Shown: positions 8,757 through 17,948, counted from the stretch's first letter. The stretch: DNA of 64,000 nucleotides from Silanimonas sp. (GCF_027531545.1 NZ_JAPZSC010000010.1:62001-126000), one strand, 5' to 3'. Numbers and translations are program-made. Notes: a model not told the origin generated them from the letters alone.

Positions 8757-9968
8757 TCAGACGACCTGCGCTTTGTAGCCGAGCGCCGCGAGACGCTTGC
8801 CGACAATCGGGATGGTCAACATCGTGCTCGCCACCGCCATCAGCAGCAGCGCGGTGAATGCATCGGCGGAAATCAGCTGCTTGTCGAGCATGATGCTGGC
8901 GAAGATGATCATGATCAGCGCCTTGGTCTGCAGCAGCCAGCCGATGATCGAAGCCTCGCCCTTGGCCCAACCCAGCCATCGGCCGGCGAGGTGGGCCCCG
9001 AGCAGCTTGCCCCCCACCGAGGCGACGAGCAGCAGCGCAGCCACGCCGAGGACGGTGGCTCCGCCGGAATTGAAATCGGTGCGCAGCCCGGTGCTCAGGA
9101 AGAACACCGGCATGAACAGCATCAACACCCAATCGCGGGCCTGGTCGAGCACGTCGTGGCCGATCCACTCGTGGTCGATCACCACGCCAGCCATGAAAGC
9201 ACCGACCATGAAGTGCAGGCCGCTCCACTCGCCGCCAAGCGCGCACAAGGCCAACCAGATCAACGCCACGCCCCAGCGGTCGCGCGGCGCGAGGCGTGGC
9301 ATCAGTCGGTGCAGGGCCATCGACAGCAGGATGAAGACGACGAGGAACAGGGCCTGCCGTCCGAGCCGCACGGTGTCGAGCAGGATAAGCGCGAGCACCG
9401 CCCAGATGGCAATGTCGTCGAGGCTCGCATAGCGGAGGATCCGCTGCCCCAGCGCTTCGCGCAGGATGCCGAGCTTCTGCATGAAGAGGACGAGGATCGG
9501 CAGCGCGGTCACCGCGCAGGCCATGCCAATGCCGACGAGGGTCTGCCAGGCCTGCGCCTTCGGGCCCTGCAAGGCGGGCAACCACCACAGCGCGAGCGCG
9601 GCCGCCGCCGTGCTGGCGAGCATCGGCATGGCGAGGGCGAGCCCGGCGGTGACCAGGGTGTTGCGGCGGTCCGTCCAGGCGGCCTTCAAATCCAGCTCGA
9701 TGCCGGCGAGGAAGACGAACAGCATCACCGCCCAGCCGGCGATGCCGTTGATGCCCTTGATGACCTCCGCGCTGAACACGTGGGCGTGCCACTCGGGTGC
9801 CATCGCACCGAGGAGGCCCGGCCCGAGGATGATCCCGGTGACGATCTGCACCACGACCAGCGGCGCCCAACGATCGGTCTTGAACACGCGCCAGACCAGC
9901 CAAGGCACGGTGAAGATGATCACCAGGGTCAGCAGGAAGCACTCTTTCGGATTGAGGGCGTGGAACAT
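8757..9968 (-). CDS. Cation:proton antiporter (CPA2 / KefB type, membrane domain only)
   Basis: Encodes 403 residues from ATG 9968; an in-frame GTG at 9998 would add ten residues. About 12 hydrophobic segments are visible, with the CPA2 hallmarks VTGIILGPGLLG near the N-terminus, the FLAGIELDL segment, the SLDDIAIWAVLAL core carrying the paired acidic residues, and FMPVFFLSTGL. There is no C-terminal RCK or TrkA-N domain. It should exchange K+ or Na+ for H+ across the inner membrane. It is the first gene of the operon with the sugar transporter and hydrolase, and follows the terminator of the TonB receptor gene. Confidence 0.88.
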   Translation of the reverse strand: MFHALNPKECFLLTLVIIFTVPWLVWRVFKTDRWAPLVVVQIVTGIILGPGLLGAMAPEWHAHVFSAEVIKGINGIAGWAVMLFVFLAGIELDLKAAWTDRRNTLVTAGLALAMPMLASTAAAALALWWLPALQGPKAQAWQTLVGIGMACAVTALPILVLFMQKLGILREALGQRILRYASLDDIAIWAVLALILLDTVRLGRQALFLVVFILLSMALHRLMPRLAPRDRWGVALIWLALCALGGEWSGLHFMVGAFMAGVVIDHEWIGHDVLDQARDWVLMLFMPVFFLSTGLRTDFNSGGATVLGVAALLLVASVGGKLLGAHLAGRWLGWAKGEASIIGWLLQTKALIMIIFASIMLDKQLISADAFTALLLMAVASTMLTIPIVGKRLAALGYKAQVV

Positions 9969-10021
9969 GCTTCGAAGTCTTGGCGACGGCTTGGCCACGA
10001 GGGTGGCGCGCCATCGGGGCG

Positions 10022-10058
10022 AAAAAAAGCCCCCGGCGGTACGGGACCGGCCGGGGGC
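10022..10058 (-). terminator. Rho-independent terminator after the TonB-dependent receptor
   Basis: On the minus strand a perfect 9-bp stem, GCCCCCGGC/GCCGGGGGC (10050-10058 with 10029-10037), is followed at once by C and seven T (10028-10022). It lies 16 bases after the receptor stop. It is one of the two strongest terminators in the window. Confidence 0.9.
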
Positions 10059-10073
10059 GGGAAGCCAGAAGGC

Positions 10074-12716
10074 TTAGAACTTGTAGCTGATGCCGAGCAG
10101 GGCGTTGTTGCCGTAATCCTCGTATTGGCCGGGGAGTTCCGGGCCGCCGAGGTTCGTGGTGAACGGCTCGTCGGTCAGGTTGGCGATCTGGAACAGGATG
10201 CCGAGGTTTTTCAGCGGCCCCTCCTGCACCGTGTAGCTGATCTGCAGGTCGACGATTTCCTCGCTACCGATGGTCGGGAACACCGGCTCCAGGAAGACGT
10301 TGATGCCCTCACCCACATAGGCCGAACGCGTGCGGCGGGTGGCGCGGACGCCCCAGCCGAAGCGCTCCCAGTACAGCGTCAGGTTCGAGGTGTAGCGCGA
10401 CAGGCCGGGGATTTCCGACAGGCCCAGCAGCGAAGGATCGATGCTGGTGCGGGTGTCGGTGTAGCTGGCCTGCGCACCGAAGCCCTCGAGTGGCGCCCAG
10501 ATCATGTCGAAGGGCACCGAGACGGCGAACTCCCAACCGGCCATCAAGCCACCCTCGGCGTTGACCGGGCGGGTGTAGATGCCGATGTTCGACGCCGGCA
10601 ACTGGGTGACACCGTCCGGGATCGGCAGACCGGTGAAGTCATCGGCCACCGGTTGGCGGGCGATGTAGTTCTTCAGATCCTTGAAGAAAAACGCCGCCGA
10701 GACATAGGCCTTGCCGCCGAAGTACTTCTCATAGCTGATGTCGAATGCGTTGGCGATCCACGGACGCAGAGTCGGGTTGCCGCCGCTGGCCTCCCAGCGC
10801 GCACCACCCGGTGCCGTCTGGTTGACCCCGTAGCCGAAACCGGCCGAGAGATCGTCCATACGGGGGCGCGCCGCCTGGCGGGCCAGCGCCGTGCGCAGGA
10901 TCTGCTCGCTCGGCAGTTCGAAGATCAGGTTGAGGCTCGGCAGTACTTCCGTGTAAGTCTCGTTCACCGAGAAGGGCGAGCCGAGGTTGTTGCCGTTGTA
11001 GGTGATGCGACCGAAGCCGGTCTGATCGGCGCGGATGGCCTGCACGCCCACGTTGCCGCGGAACGGCACGCTGCCGAGGTCGCCACTCAGGTTCGCCTGG
11101 ATGTACAGCGTGGTCAGGTCTTCCTCGACGCCAAAGCTCTTGCGCGCGCCGCCGAAGTCGGCATCGCGGTTCAGACGGTCATAGTTGACGCTGTTGGGGT
11201 TGAAGGTCGGCAGGAAGGGAATGCCGAAGAAGCCGAAACCAAAGCTGCCGCCTGTCGGGTATGGCGCAGACTGGTTCGACAGCGAGCAGGAGTTGATGCA
11301 GAGGCGGTCTTCGGTGGCGAAGCGCTCCTTCTCGCGGGTCGTGTAATTCAGGCCGAACTCGAGGCTGCTGATCACGCCACTCTCGAACGAACGCTCGAGC
11401 TCGAAGCGGGCCTGGCTGAGCTTGTCTTCGGTGCTGTAAGGCTTGTCGAAACCATCGCCGCCCCAGCCACCGATGTCGCGCAGGCGCAGGATCGACGGGT
11501 CGTTGAAGTCGAGGCCATACGTCATGTCGTACCAGCCGCCCGGATTGAGGGTGGTGGTCAGCGTCGTGCTCGTGCCGGGCGCGAAACCGGCATTGCTCTC
11601 GAAGTTGCGACCGTCACGCTCCGCGGTGGAGCGGCTGAGATCGGCCGTGAGCTTCCAGTCCTCGTCGATGGTCCACTCGTGGTTCCAACCGAAGGAGAGC
11701 AGGTCGTCCTCGTTGGCGTAGATGTCGGTGCGGAAGACCGGGGTGGCACCTGTCCAGGTGGTCGTCGTGCCGTTGCGGACGGGGTTCGGCGCGGTCAGGT
11801 AGCCGCCACCGCCGAGGCCGATTTCGATGCCGCGCTGGTTGGTGGTCACGTCGAACTGGGAGTAGTAGACATCGAACGAACCGCGATGGGCGTCGTTCGG
11901 TCGGTACTCGAGCGCGGCATTGAAGCCTTCTCGGACCGAGTCGGTGATGCGGCTCTGGATGGTGGAACCGCCGATCAGGCCGGTACCGTCATAGCCCCAT
12001 GCACGCCAGCCGTTCGATTGGCCCGGGGAGTTCTGGTACGCGTAACCCAGCACGAGGCCGAGGGTGCGCGCATCGTTCTGGTCGACGTAGCTGAGGCTGC
12101 CGCGCTCGCCGGTGATCTTCGAGTCCTCGAGGCGGTTCTGGTCCGCTCGCACGTTGAACGCGATAACGCGCTCGCTGAAGTCGAGCGGGCGGATGGTCTG
12201 CAGGTCGATGGTGCCGGTGAGGCCCTGGCCGACCATGCTCGCGCTCGGGGTCTTCGCGACCACGACCTGCTTGAGCAGCTCGGACGGGTACTGGTCGAAC
12301 TCGACGCCACGGTTCACGCCCATGCTGACCTGCTCGCGGCCGTTCAGCGTGGTGGTGTGGAAGTCACCCGAGAGGCCACGGATGTTGATGTCGGTGGCAC
12401 GGCCGCGCACGCGCTGGGCGGTCACGCCCGGCAGGCGCGCCAGCGAGTCGGCGATCGACATGTCCGGCAGCTTGCCGATGTCTTCTGCCGAGACCGCCTC
12501 GACGATGCTCGAGGAATCGCGCTTCGTATCTATGGCGTTCTCGATGCCGGCCACGATGCCCGAACGGACTTCGACGGCGTCGAGTTGCTTCGCCTCTTCG
12601 GACTTGGCCTCTTCCTCATCGTCGGCCTGTGCGGCCTGCGCTTGGGCGTTCGCCGCCATGGCCATGATGGCCGACGCGAGCGCCACGCTCAGCATGTCGC
12701 GCTTGAGATTCAACAT
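10074..12716 (-). CDS. TonB-dependent receptor, oligosaccharide type
   Basis: Outer-membrane active transporter, 880 residues. Signal peptide at residues 1-28, then an acidic linker, a TonB box LDAVEV (45-50), a plug domain with SSSIVEAVSAEDIGKLPD and LARLPGVTAQR, and a 22-strand barrel that ends in aromatic LLGISYKF. It resembles the TonB-Xanth-Caul family that takes up oligosaccharides in Xanthomonads and Caulobacter; MalA for maltodextrins is the known example. The neighbours (amylase, glucosidases, sugar carrier) make maltodextrin the likely substrate. ATG 12716 follows an AGGAG site. It is divergent from the amylase gene and shares the 12842-12855 operator. A strong terminator ends it. 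Confidence 0.93.
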   Translation of the reverse strand: MLNLKRDMLSVALASAIMAMAANAQAQAAQADDEEEAKSEEAKQLDAVEVRSGIVAGIENAIDTKRDSSSIVEAVSAEDIGKLPDMSIADSLARLPGVTAQRVRGRATDINIRGLSGDFHTTTLNGREQVSMGVNRGVEFDQYPSELLKQVVVAKTPSASMVGQGLTGTIDLQTIRPLDFSERVIAFNVRADQNRLEDSKITGERGSLSYVDQNDARTLGLVLGYAYQNSPGQSNGWRAWGYDGTGLIGGSTIQSRITDSVREGFNAALEYRPNDAHRGSFDVYYSQFDVTTNQRGIEIGLGGGGYLTAPNPVRNGTTTTWTGATPVFRTDIYANEDDLLSFGWNHEWTIDEDWKLTADLSRSTAERDGRNFESNAGFAPGTSTTLTTTLNPGGWYDMTYGLDFNDPSILRLRDIGGWGGDGFDKPYSTEDKLSQARFELERSFESGVISSLEFGLNYTTREKERFATEDRLCINSCSLSNQSAPYPTGGSFGFGFFGIPFLPTFNPNSVNYDRLNRDADFGGARKSFGVEEDLTTLYIQANLSGDLGSVPFRGNVGVQAIRADQTGFGRITYNGNNLGSPFSVNETYTEVLPSLNLIFELPSEQILRTALARQAARPRMDDLSAGFGYGVNQTAPGGARWEASGGNPTLRPWIANAFDISYEKYFGGKAYVSAAFFFKDLKNYIARQPVADDFTGLPIPDGVTQLPASNIGIYTRPVNAEGGLMAGWEFAVSVPFDMIWAPLEGFGAQASYTDTRTSIDPSLLGLSEIPGLSRYTSNLTLYWERFGWGVRATRRTRSAYVGEGINVFLEPVFPTIGSEEIVDLQISYTVQEGPLKNLGILFQIANLTDEPFTTNLGGPELPGQYEDYGNNALLGISYKF

Positions 12717-12841
12717 TCCCGTCTCCTGACACTGGCTGGAATAGAGCAACGCCTTTCGGCGCGGTCATTCGTGGCAGCCCGAATCAGGCTCGCGTCACGA
12801 TTTATTCATGTTAGTGCTGGGGCTCCAAACACGCGCTTTGC

Positions 12842-12855
12842 TGCATACGTATTCA
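12842..12855. promoter_or_regulatory. Operator A: LacI-family-like dyad between TonB receptor and amylase
   Basis: TGCATACGTATTCA, six of seven base pairs symmetric, centred on the CG at 12848-12849. It is the same motif as at 24972, 27810 and (weaker) 17900. It lies about 43 bases from -10-like hexamers in both directions: near 12800-12805 for the receptor and 12891-12896 for the amylase. Confidence 0.65.
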
Positions 12856-12916
12856 TGGACTTTTAACGTCTTTACTCGGTGCGACACTGGTTCTAGCCCG
12901 CCGCAGGACGCTCGCC

Positions 12917-15562
12917 ATGCCCGCCTTCACGCGCTTTGTGAAGAACGCTCCCCGCTTTCGCATGGCCCCCCGTTCGCAACGGGCGCGTTGGGGCTGGGCC
13001 TTGGTGACTTGGCTTCTCGCCGGCGCAGCGGCCGCCGAGACCCCCAAGACCCAATCGGTCGACTGGCGCGACCAGGTCCTCTACTTCGCGATGATCGACC
13101 GCTTCGCCGATGGCGACACCTCGAACAACGACCAGAACGCTGGCGTGTTCGACCCAGCGGACGGCAGCAAGTACAGCGGCGGCGACCTCCGGGGCATCAC
13201 CCAGCGGCTCGACTACATCGAAGGGCTCGGCGTCACGGGGCTCTGGATCACCCCCCCGGTGGCCAACCAGTGGTGGGACGAGGAAGCCCGCTTCTCGGGC
13301 TACCACGGCTACTGGGCCAGCGATTTCTCGGCGGTGGACGCCCACTACGGCACGCTCGACGACTATGTGGCGCTGGGGCAAGCCTTGGATGGGCGGCGCA
13401 TGACCCTGGTGCAGGACATCGTGGTCAACCACATGGGCAACTTCTTCGCCTACGACGACTGGCGCGAAGGCGAACCCGCGCACTCTTGGCGCCGCACCCG
13501 CGGCAGCCGGCCCATGGACCGTCCCACGCAGTGGCCGTTCTCGCAAAACGATCCGAACGACCCGGCGCAGCGCGCGCTGTCGGTCTACCACTGGACCCCG
13601 CCGGTCCGCGATTACACGAACAAGGTGCAGGAACTGACCTTCCAGATGGCCGGGCTGGACGACCTCGACACCTCGAGCCCGGTGGTACGGCGCGCGCTCC
13701 GCAAGAGCTTCGGCGACTGGATCACCAAGGTGGGCGTGGACGGCTTCCGCGTGGACACCGCGTTCTATGTCGAGTCCGAGTTCTTCCCGGATTTCCAGCA
13801 TTCCGAGGACCCGGAGGCACCCGGCGTGCTGCGCGTGGCGGCGGCGCAGGGCAACCCGCGCTTCCACCTGTTCGGCGAGGGCTTCGGCATCGACAAGCCT
13901 TTCGAAGACGTGCAGATGCGCAAGATCGACGCCTACCAGCGCGTCGAAGGTGGCATCCCGGCGATGATCCAGTTCCCGATGTACGGGACCTTCGGCGATG
14001 TCTTCGCCCGCGGGCACGCCCCCGCCGAGCTGGCCTGGCGCATCGAGCGCACGCTCGCCGTTCATGCCGACCCGTGGCGCATGCCCACCTTCATCGACAA
14101 CCACGACGTCGACCGCTTCCTCGCCGGGGCCGGCGAGCCAGCGCTGAAGCAGGCCCTGCTGGCCATGCTCACCCTGCCCGGCATCCCGGTCCTCTACTAC
14201 GGCACCGAGCAGGGTTTCCGCGCCCAGCGCGATGCCATGTTCGCCACGGGCTTCGGCAGCGGCGGGCGCGACCATTTCGACACCGCGCACCCGCTGTACC
14301 GGCAGATCGCCGCGATGGTGAACCTGCGCCGTGCGCATCCGGCGCTGTCCCGTGCCCGGCCCGAGATCCTCGCCGCCGACGGTGCCGGGCCGGGCGTGGT
14401 CGCCTGGGCGATGCAGGGCGATGCCGAAGCCGGCAGCACCGACGGCGACCGGCTGGTGGTGATGCTCAACACCGCCGAGGACCGCCGCCTGCTCGACCTC
14501 GACGGCTTGCCCGCCGGCGCGCGACTGGTGCCCCTGCTCGCCCTCGACGGCGAGGGCCCGGTGCTCCAGGCCGGTGCCGACGGACGCGTGCTGGGCGAGC
14601 TGCCGGCCCGCGCCGGCGGGGTCTGGCGCGTGGAACTGGCTCCGCACAAGGCACCGACCGCATCAACGCCCACAGCCCCGACCCTCGACCCAGTGCTGGC
14701 CGTGGCGGACGGCGACCTCGTGCTCACCGGCACCTTGCCGCCAGGCCTCGACGGACTGCTCGTCGTGGACGGCGACCTGCGGCGCGCGCAACGCCTGATC
14801 GCCGATGCCGAGGGGCGCTGGCGCGAGACGGTTCCGACCGACGACTTCATCGACCCGAAGGCCACGCACCGCGTGGTGGTGCTGGCCGGCGACGGCCTCG
14901 CCTCGCCGGGCCAGACCTTCCGCGTGGAGCGCGACTGGGCACTGCTCGCCGAAGCCACCGATCCGGAAGGCGACGACGCCGGCCCCGAGGGCCGCTACCG
15001 CTACCCCACCGACCCCAGCTACGCCGACGAAGCCAGCATGGATCTGCGCGGGATGCGGGTGTTCGGCTCCGGCGGCGCCTTGGCGATCGAACTGACGATG
15101 GGCGAGGTGCTGGACAGTTGGAACCCCGCGAACGGCTTCGACCACGTGGCCTTCTCGATCTTCCTCTCGCTGCCCGGCCGCAGCGACGGCGCGACGGCGA
15201 TGCCCGGCCAGAACGCGGCCCTGCCCGAGGGCCGACGCTGGCAGGTACGCCTACGCACGCATGGCTGGAGCAACGCGGCGTTCACCGCCGAAGGTGCCGA
15301 CGCGGACCGCGACGGCACGCCGCTGGTGCCGGGCGCGCGCATCGCCGTCGACCAGGCGCGGAAGCTCGTGCGCTTCGAGTTTCCGGCCGCAGCGCTCGGC
15401 CACCCGGCCGACCTCTCGGGGCTCGTGGTGCATGCCACGACCTGGGACTGGGACGGCGGCTGGCGCGGCCTCACGCCCGAGGGCGGTGGGCACACGATGG
15501 GCGGCGGTGACGGCGCGAGCGATCCGCGGGTGATGGACGCGATGACGATGAGCGTCGACTGA
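12917..15562 (+). CDS. Secreted GH13 alpha-amylase-family enzyme with glucodextranase-type C-terminus
   Basis: Encodes 881 residues. Signal peptide up to about residue 40 (AGAAAA); ATG 12962 (Met16) is an alternative start giving a shorter signal. The GH13 barrel shows VVNH (169-172), the nucleophile in GFRVD (Asp280), the acid/base in LFGEG (Glu321) and the transition-state Asp397 in IDNHD. After the barrel, residues about 580-660 are beta-rich, and the C-terminal 200 residues, starting DPEGDDAGPEGRY, resemble the glucodextranase C-terminal carbohydrate-binding module (PF09985 type). It should cleave starch or maltodextrin outside the inner membrane and feed the divergently encoded receptor. 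Confidence 0.9.
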   Translation: MPAFTRFVKNAPRFRMAPRSQRARWGWALVTWLLAGAAAAETPKTQSVDWRDQVLYFAMIDRFADGDTSNNDQNAGVFDPADGSKYSGGDLRGITQRLDYIEGLGVTGLWITPPVANQWWDEEARFSGYHGYWASDFSAVDAHYGTLDDYVALGQALDGRRMTLVQDIVVNHMGNFFAYDDWREGEPAHSWRRTRGSRPMDRPTQWPFSQNDPNDPAQRALSVYHWTPPVRDYTNKVQELTFQMAGLDDLDTSSPVVRRALRKSFGDWITKVGVDGFRVDTAFYVESEFFPDFQHSEDPEAPGVLRVAAAQGNPRFHLFGEGFGIDKPFEDVQMRKIDAYQRVEGGIPAMIQFPMYGTFGDVFARGHAPAELAWRIERTLAVHADPWRMPTFIDNHDVDRFLAGAGEPALKQALLAMLTLPGIPVLYYGTEQGFRAQRDAMFATGFGSGGRDHFDTAHPLYRQIAAMVNLRRAHPALSRARPEILAADGAGPGVVAWAMQGDAEAGSTDGDRLVVMLNTAEDRRLLDLDGLPAGARLVPLLALDGEGPVLQAGADGRVLGELPARAGGVWRVELAPHKAPTASTPTAPTLDPVLAVADGDLVLTGTLPPGLDGLLVVDGDLRRAQRLIADAEGRWRETVPTDDFIDPKATHRVVVLAGDGLASPGQTFRVERDWALLAEATDPEGDDAGPEGRYRYPTDPSYADEASMDLRGMRVFGSGGALAIELTMGEVLDSWNPANGFDHVAFSIFLSLPGRSDGATAMPGQNAALPEGRRWQVRLRTHGWSNAAFTAEGADADRDGTPLVPGARIAVDQARKLVRFEFPAAALGHPADLSGLVVHATTWDWDGGWRGLTPEGGGHTMGGGDGASDPRVMDAMTMSVD

Positions 15563-15569
15563 GGCCCGC

Positions 15570-16295
15570 TCAGCGCGCGTTGCGTCGGCAGGTGAAGAAG
15601 CCGTTGATCGTGAGGCGGCCGGTCAACGGGTTGTCGCTCAGCTTTTCCGGGTGAGCGATCTCGCCGCTATGGAACACCGTGCCCGAGTAGACGATCAGAC
15701 GGTTGAAGACGGCCGGCACGGTGCCAACCTTTTCGTACCAGTGGTTCGATTCGGTCATGTAGCCCGGCGCGACGCCGTGCTTGCTACTGAAGTCTTCGGC
15801 GGCCAGCTTCGACGAGTCTTCAATCATGGCCATCGTGGCCTCGATGTCGCGGCGCGGCCGATAAAAACTCGTGCCGCCCAAAGACTCATCTTCAAACAGA
15901 TACAGCACCGACGCGGCGACGCACTGACCGGGCGCGGTTTGCAGCTGGTCCACATGCGGCTGCCACTGCCAAGGCTGCAAGGCTTCGGGCTTGCGGTTCA
16001 CCATCGACAAGCGCGCGTACATGCGCTCGGTGCGACGCGCGTCGAAAGAGCGCCGCAAATGCTCATCGAAGAACTGCCCCAAACCTGCAGACACGGCGTC
16101 CGGCAAACGCAACTCCGGGCCGGGAAATGCGTTGAAAGGCGCATCCACAAAAGCGTGCCGCGAGGCCGCCGCAAAGGCCCGCCATGCTTCGGGATTATCC
16201 AAAGCCCCGTCCACCACGTGGCAGACGGGCTGTCCATCGACCGCCAGCGTTTCGATACGAGGGCGCGCTGCCAGCTGGAGCTTCGGCCACTCCAT
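15570..16295 (-). CDS. DUF6445 family protein, Fe(II)/2OG-oxygenase-like motif
   Basis: Encodes 241 residues with no signal peptide. I recognise it as DUF6445, often seen beside tryptophan-halogenase-like genes. The sequence carries a pattern like Fe(II)/2-oxoglutarate dioxygenases of the prolyl-hydroxylase type: PHVDQ (His114, Asp116), FNRLIVYSGTVFHSG (distal His209) and GRLTINGFF (Arg227). That assignment is mine and untested. The ATG overlaps the halogenase stop by one base (TGATG), so the two are translationally coupled and probably act together. It converges with the amylase gene at 7 bases. Confidence 0.8.
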   Translation of the reverse strand: MEWPKLQLAARPRIETLAVDGQPVCHVVDGALDNPEAWRAFAAASRHAFVDAPFNAFPGPELRLPDAVSAGLGQFFDEHLRRSFDARRTERMYARLSMVNRKPEALQPWQWQPHVDQLQTAPGQCVAASVLYLFEDESLGGTSFYRPRRDIEATMAMIEDSSKLAAEDFSSKHGVAPGYMTESNHWYEKVGTVPAVFNRLIVYSGTVFHSGEIAHPEKLSDNPLTGRLTINGFFTCRRNAR

Positions 16296-17809
16296 CAGGC
16301 CGCAATCGGCGCCGCACAGTGACGCGCAATGAATTCCTCATGCGTCGGCATGGCGCGAACGCAGTTGGCCACCACGCCGCGTACGGTATCGACGTGGCGG
16401 AGCAAGGCCGCCTCATCGATGGCATCGACCATCGCGTTGTAGCCCTTCGGCATCATGCGCTGGCCGATCATGACCTGAATCCATGAGGGCTCTGCAAACA
16501 GCTCTTCCGCCTGACGGAACACGCGGCCATTGCTTTGGAACAAGGCCATCTTCCGCTTCAAAGATTCCGGAAGATCCATCGTGCGCACGTAGTTCCAGAA
16601 CGGCGTGTCGGTGCGCTCGGTGACGCAGTAATGCAGGATCAGGAAGTCGCGGATCTTCTCGAATTCGAAATCCGAGTGCGCATTGAATTCCTCGATGTCC
16701 TTCGCATCGAAGCCTTGGTGCGGCCAGAACGCGGTGAGCCGCGCAATCGCCGACTGGATAAGGTGGATCGACGTCGATTCCAGCGGCTCCATGAAGCCAC
16801 TGGCCAGGCCGATGGCGACCACGTTCTTGTTCCAGAACTTTCGACGCTTGCCGGTGACGAACTTGAGGATCTTCGGCGTCATCGTCGGTTCGCCCTCGAG
16901 GCGGCCGAGCAGCTTCGAGACAGCCTCGTCCTCGCTGATGAACTTGCTGGAGAACACGTAGCCATTGCCGACGCGGTGCTGCAACGGGATGCGCCACTGC
17001 CAACCCGCCTCGTAGGCGGTGGAGCGGGTGTAGGGCGTGATCGCCTGGGTGGTCGTGCACTGCACGGCCGCAGCGCGGTCACAGGGCAACCAATGCGTCC
17101 AATCTTCGTAGCCCGTATTCAGTGTCTGCTCGATGAGCAAGCCACGGAAGCCCGAGCAATCCACGAACAGCTGGCCAGCGATGCGCTCGCCGCTCTCGAG
17201 GACGACCGCGCTGACGAAGCCGTCGTCAGGGCGCTGCTGGACCTCCTTGACCTTGCCCTCGATGCGCTTGACACCGCGCTTCTCGGCGTAGTCGCGTAGG
17301 AAACGCGCGTAGAGCCCGGCATCGAAGTGGTAGGCGTAGCCGATGTCGGCCAACGGCGAGTTCGGCCGATCCGTGACCGCCGGCATGAACTTGTTGGCGC
17401 GCGAGGCCGCGGTGTTGATGGAGTAATCATCCATCGGGCCGGCCTTGCCCAACTGATGCGCTTTCAACCAGTAGTGGTGAAACGCCACGGTGCCGAGGTC
17501 TTGGCCAATCTTTCCGAATCCATGGATGTAGCTATCGCCTACCTGGCCCCAGTTCACGAACTCGATGCCGAGCTTGAACGAGCCCTTGGTGCGCCGGATG
17601 AAGTCGGCCTCATCGAGCTCAAGGGCCTGATTGAACAGCTTGATCATCGGGATCGTGGCTTCGCCGACGCCGACGGTACCGATCTCCTCGGACTCGACGA
17701 GGGTGATCGAATAGTCGGGGCCCAGCACCTTTGCCATGGCCGCCGCCGTCATCCAGCCCGAAGTGCCGCCGCCCACGATCACCAGTTCCCGCACGCGATT
17801 GTCGCTCAT
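16295..17809 (-). CDS. Flavin-dependent tryptophan-halogenase-like protein
   Basis: Encodes 504 residues. FADH2-binding GGGTSGW at 13-19; halogenase motif WQWRIP at 270-275; Lys79 (FKL, the lysine that carries activated halogen in PrnA and RebH) and Glu344 in EPLEST are present. All features of an active flavin-dependent halogenase are thus intact. The substrate is unknown: this clade sits next to TonB receptors for sugars in Xanthomonads and Caulobacter and has no obvious secondary-metabolite genes here. It needs a flavin reductase, which is not in the window. Operator B lies about 40 bases upstream of its likely -10, tying it to the glucan regulon. Confidence 0.93.
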   Translation of the reverse strand: MSDNRVRELVIVGGGTSGWMTAAAMAKVLGPDYSITLVESEEIGTVGVGEATIPMIKLFNQALELDEADFIRRTKGSFKLGIEFVNWGQVGDSYIHGFGKIGQDLGTVAFHHYWLKAHQLGKAGPMDDYSINTAASRANKFMPAVTDRPNSPLADIGYAYHFDAGLYARFLRDYAEKRGVKRIEGKVKEVQQRPDDGFVSAVVLESGERIAGQLFVDCSGFRGLLIEQTLNTGYEDWTHWLPCDRAAAVQCTTTQAITPYTRSTAYEAGWQWRIPLQHRVGNGYVFSSKFISEDEAVSKLLGRLEGEPTMTPKILKFVTGKRRKFWNKNVVAIGLASGFMEPLESTSIHLIQSAIARLTAFWPHQGFDAKDIEEFNAHSDFEFEKIRDFLILHYCVTERTDTPFWNYVRTMDLPESLKRKMALFQSNGRVFRQAEELFAEPSWIQVMIGQRMMPKGYNAMVDAIDEAALLRHVDTVRGVVANCVRAMPTHEEFIARHCAAPIAA

Positions 17810-17899
17810 CGTCCTGCCTGTCCAGCCTGTTGCACTGCAGCGCCCGGCGGGCGCTTCGCGAGCCTAAGCTTTACCCGAGCGCGCCCCGGCCTGTCCACG

Positions 17900-17913
17900 T
17901 GAATACGGTTCCA
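17900..17913. promoter_or_regulatory. Operator B (weak): half-dyad between halogenase and esterase
   Basis: TGAATACGGTTCCA: the left half TGAATACG matches the other sites exactly, while the right half is degenerate (four of seven pairs). The site lies about 40 bases upstream of a minus-strand TAGGCT (17866-17861) that could be the halogenase -10. Function is less certain than for sites A, C and D. Confidence 0.4.
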
Positions 17914-17948
17914 GCGCGTGAACATGTCATCACCGGACGGAGACCCCG

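Noticed and set aside
8550..12866. A 1438-codon open frame on the plus strand across the antiporter and TonB receptor
   Set aside because: Antisense shadow from high GC: stop codons are rare in this frame. Its translation is low-complexity and lacks any domain, while the opposite strand encodes well-conserved proteins.
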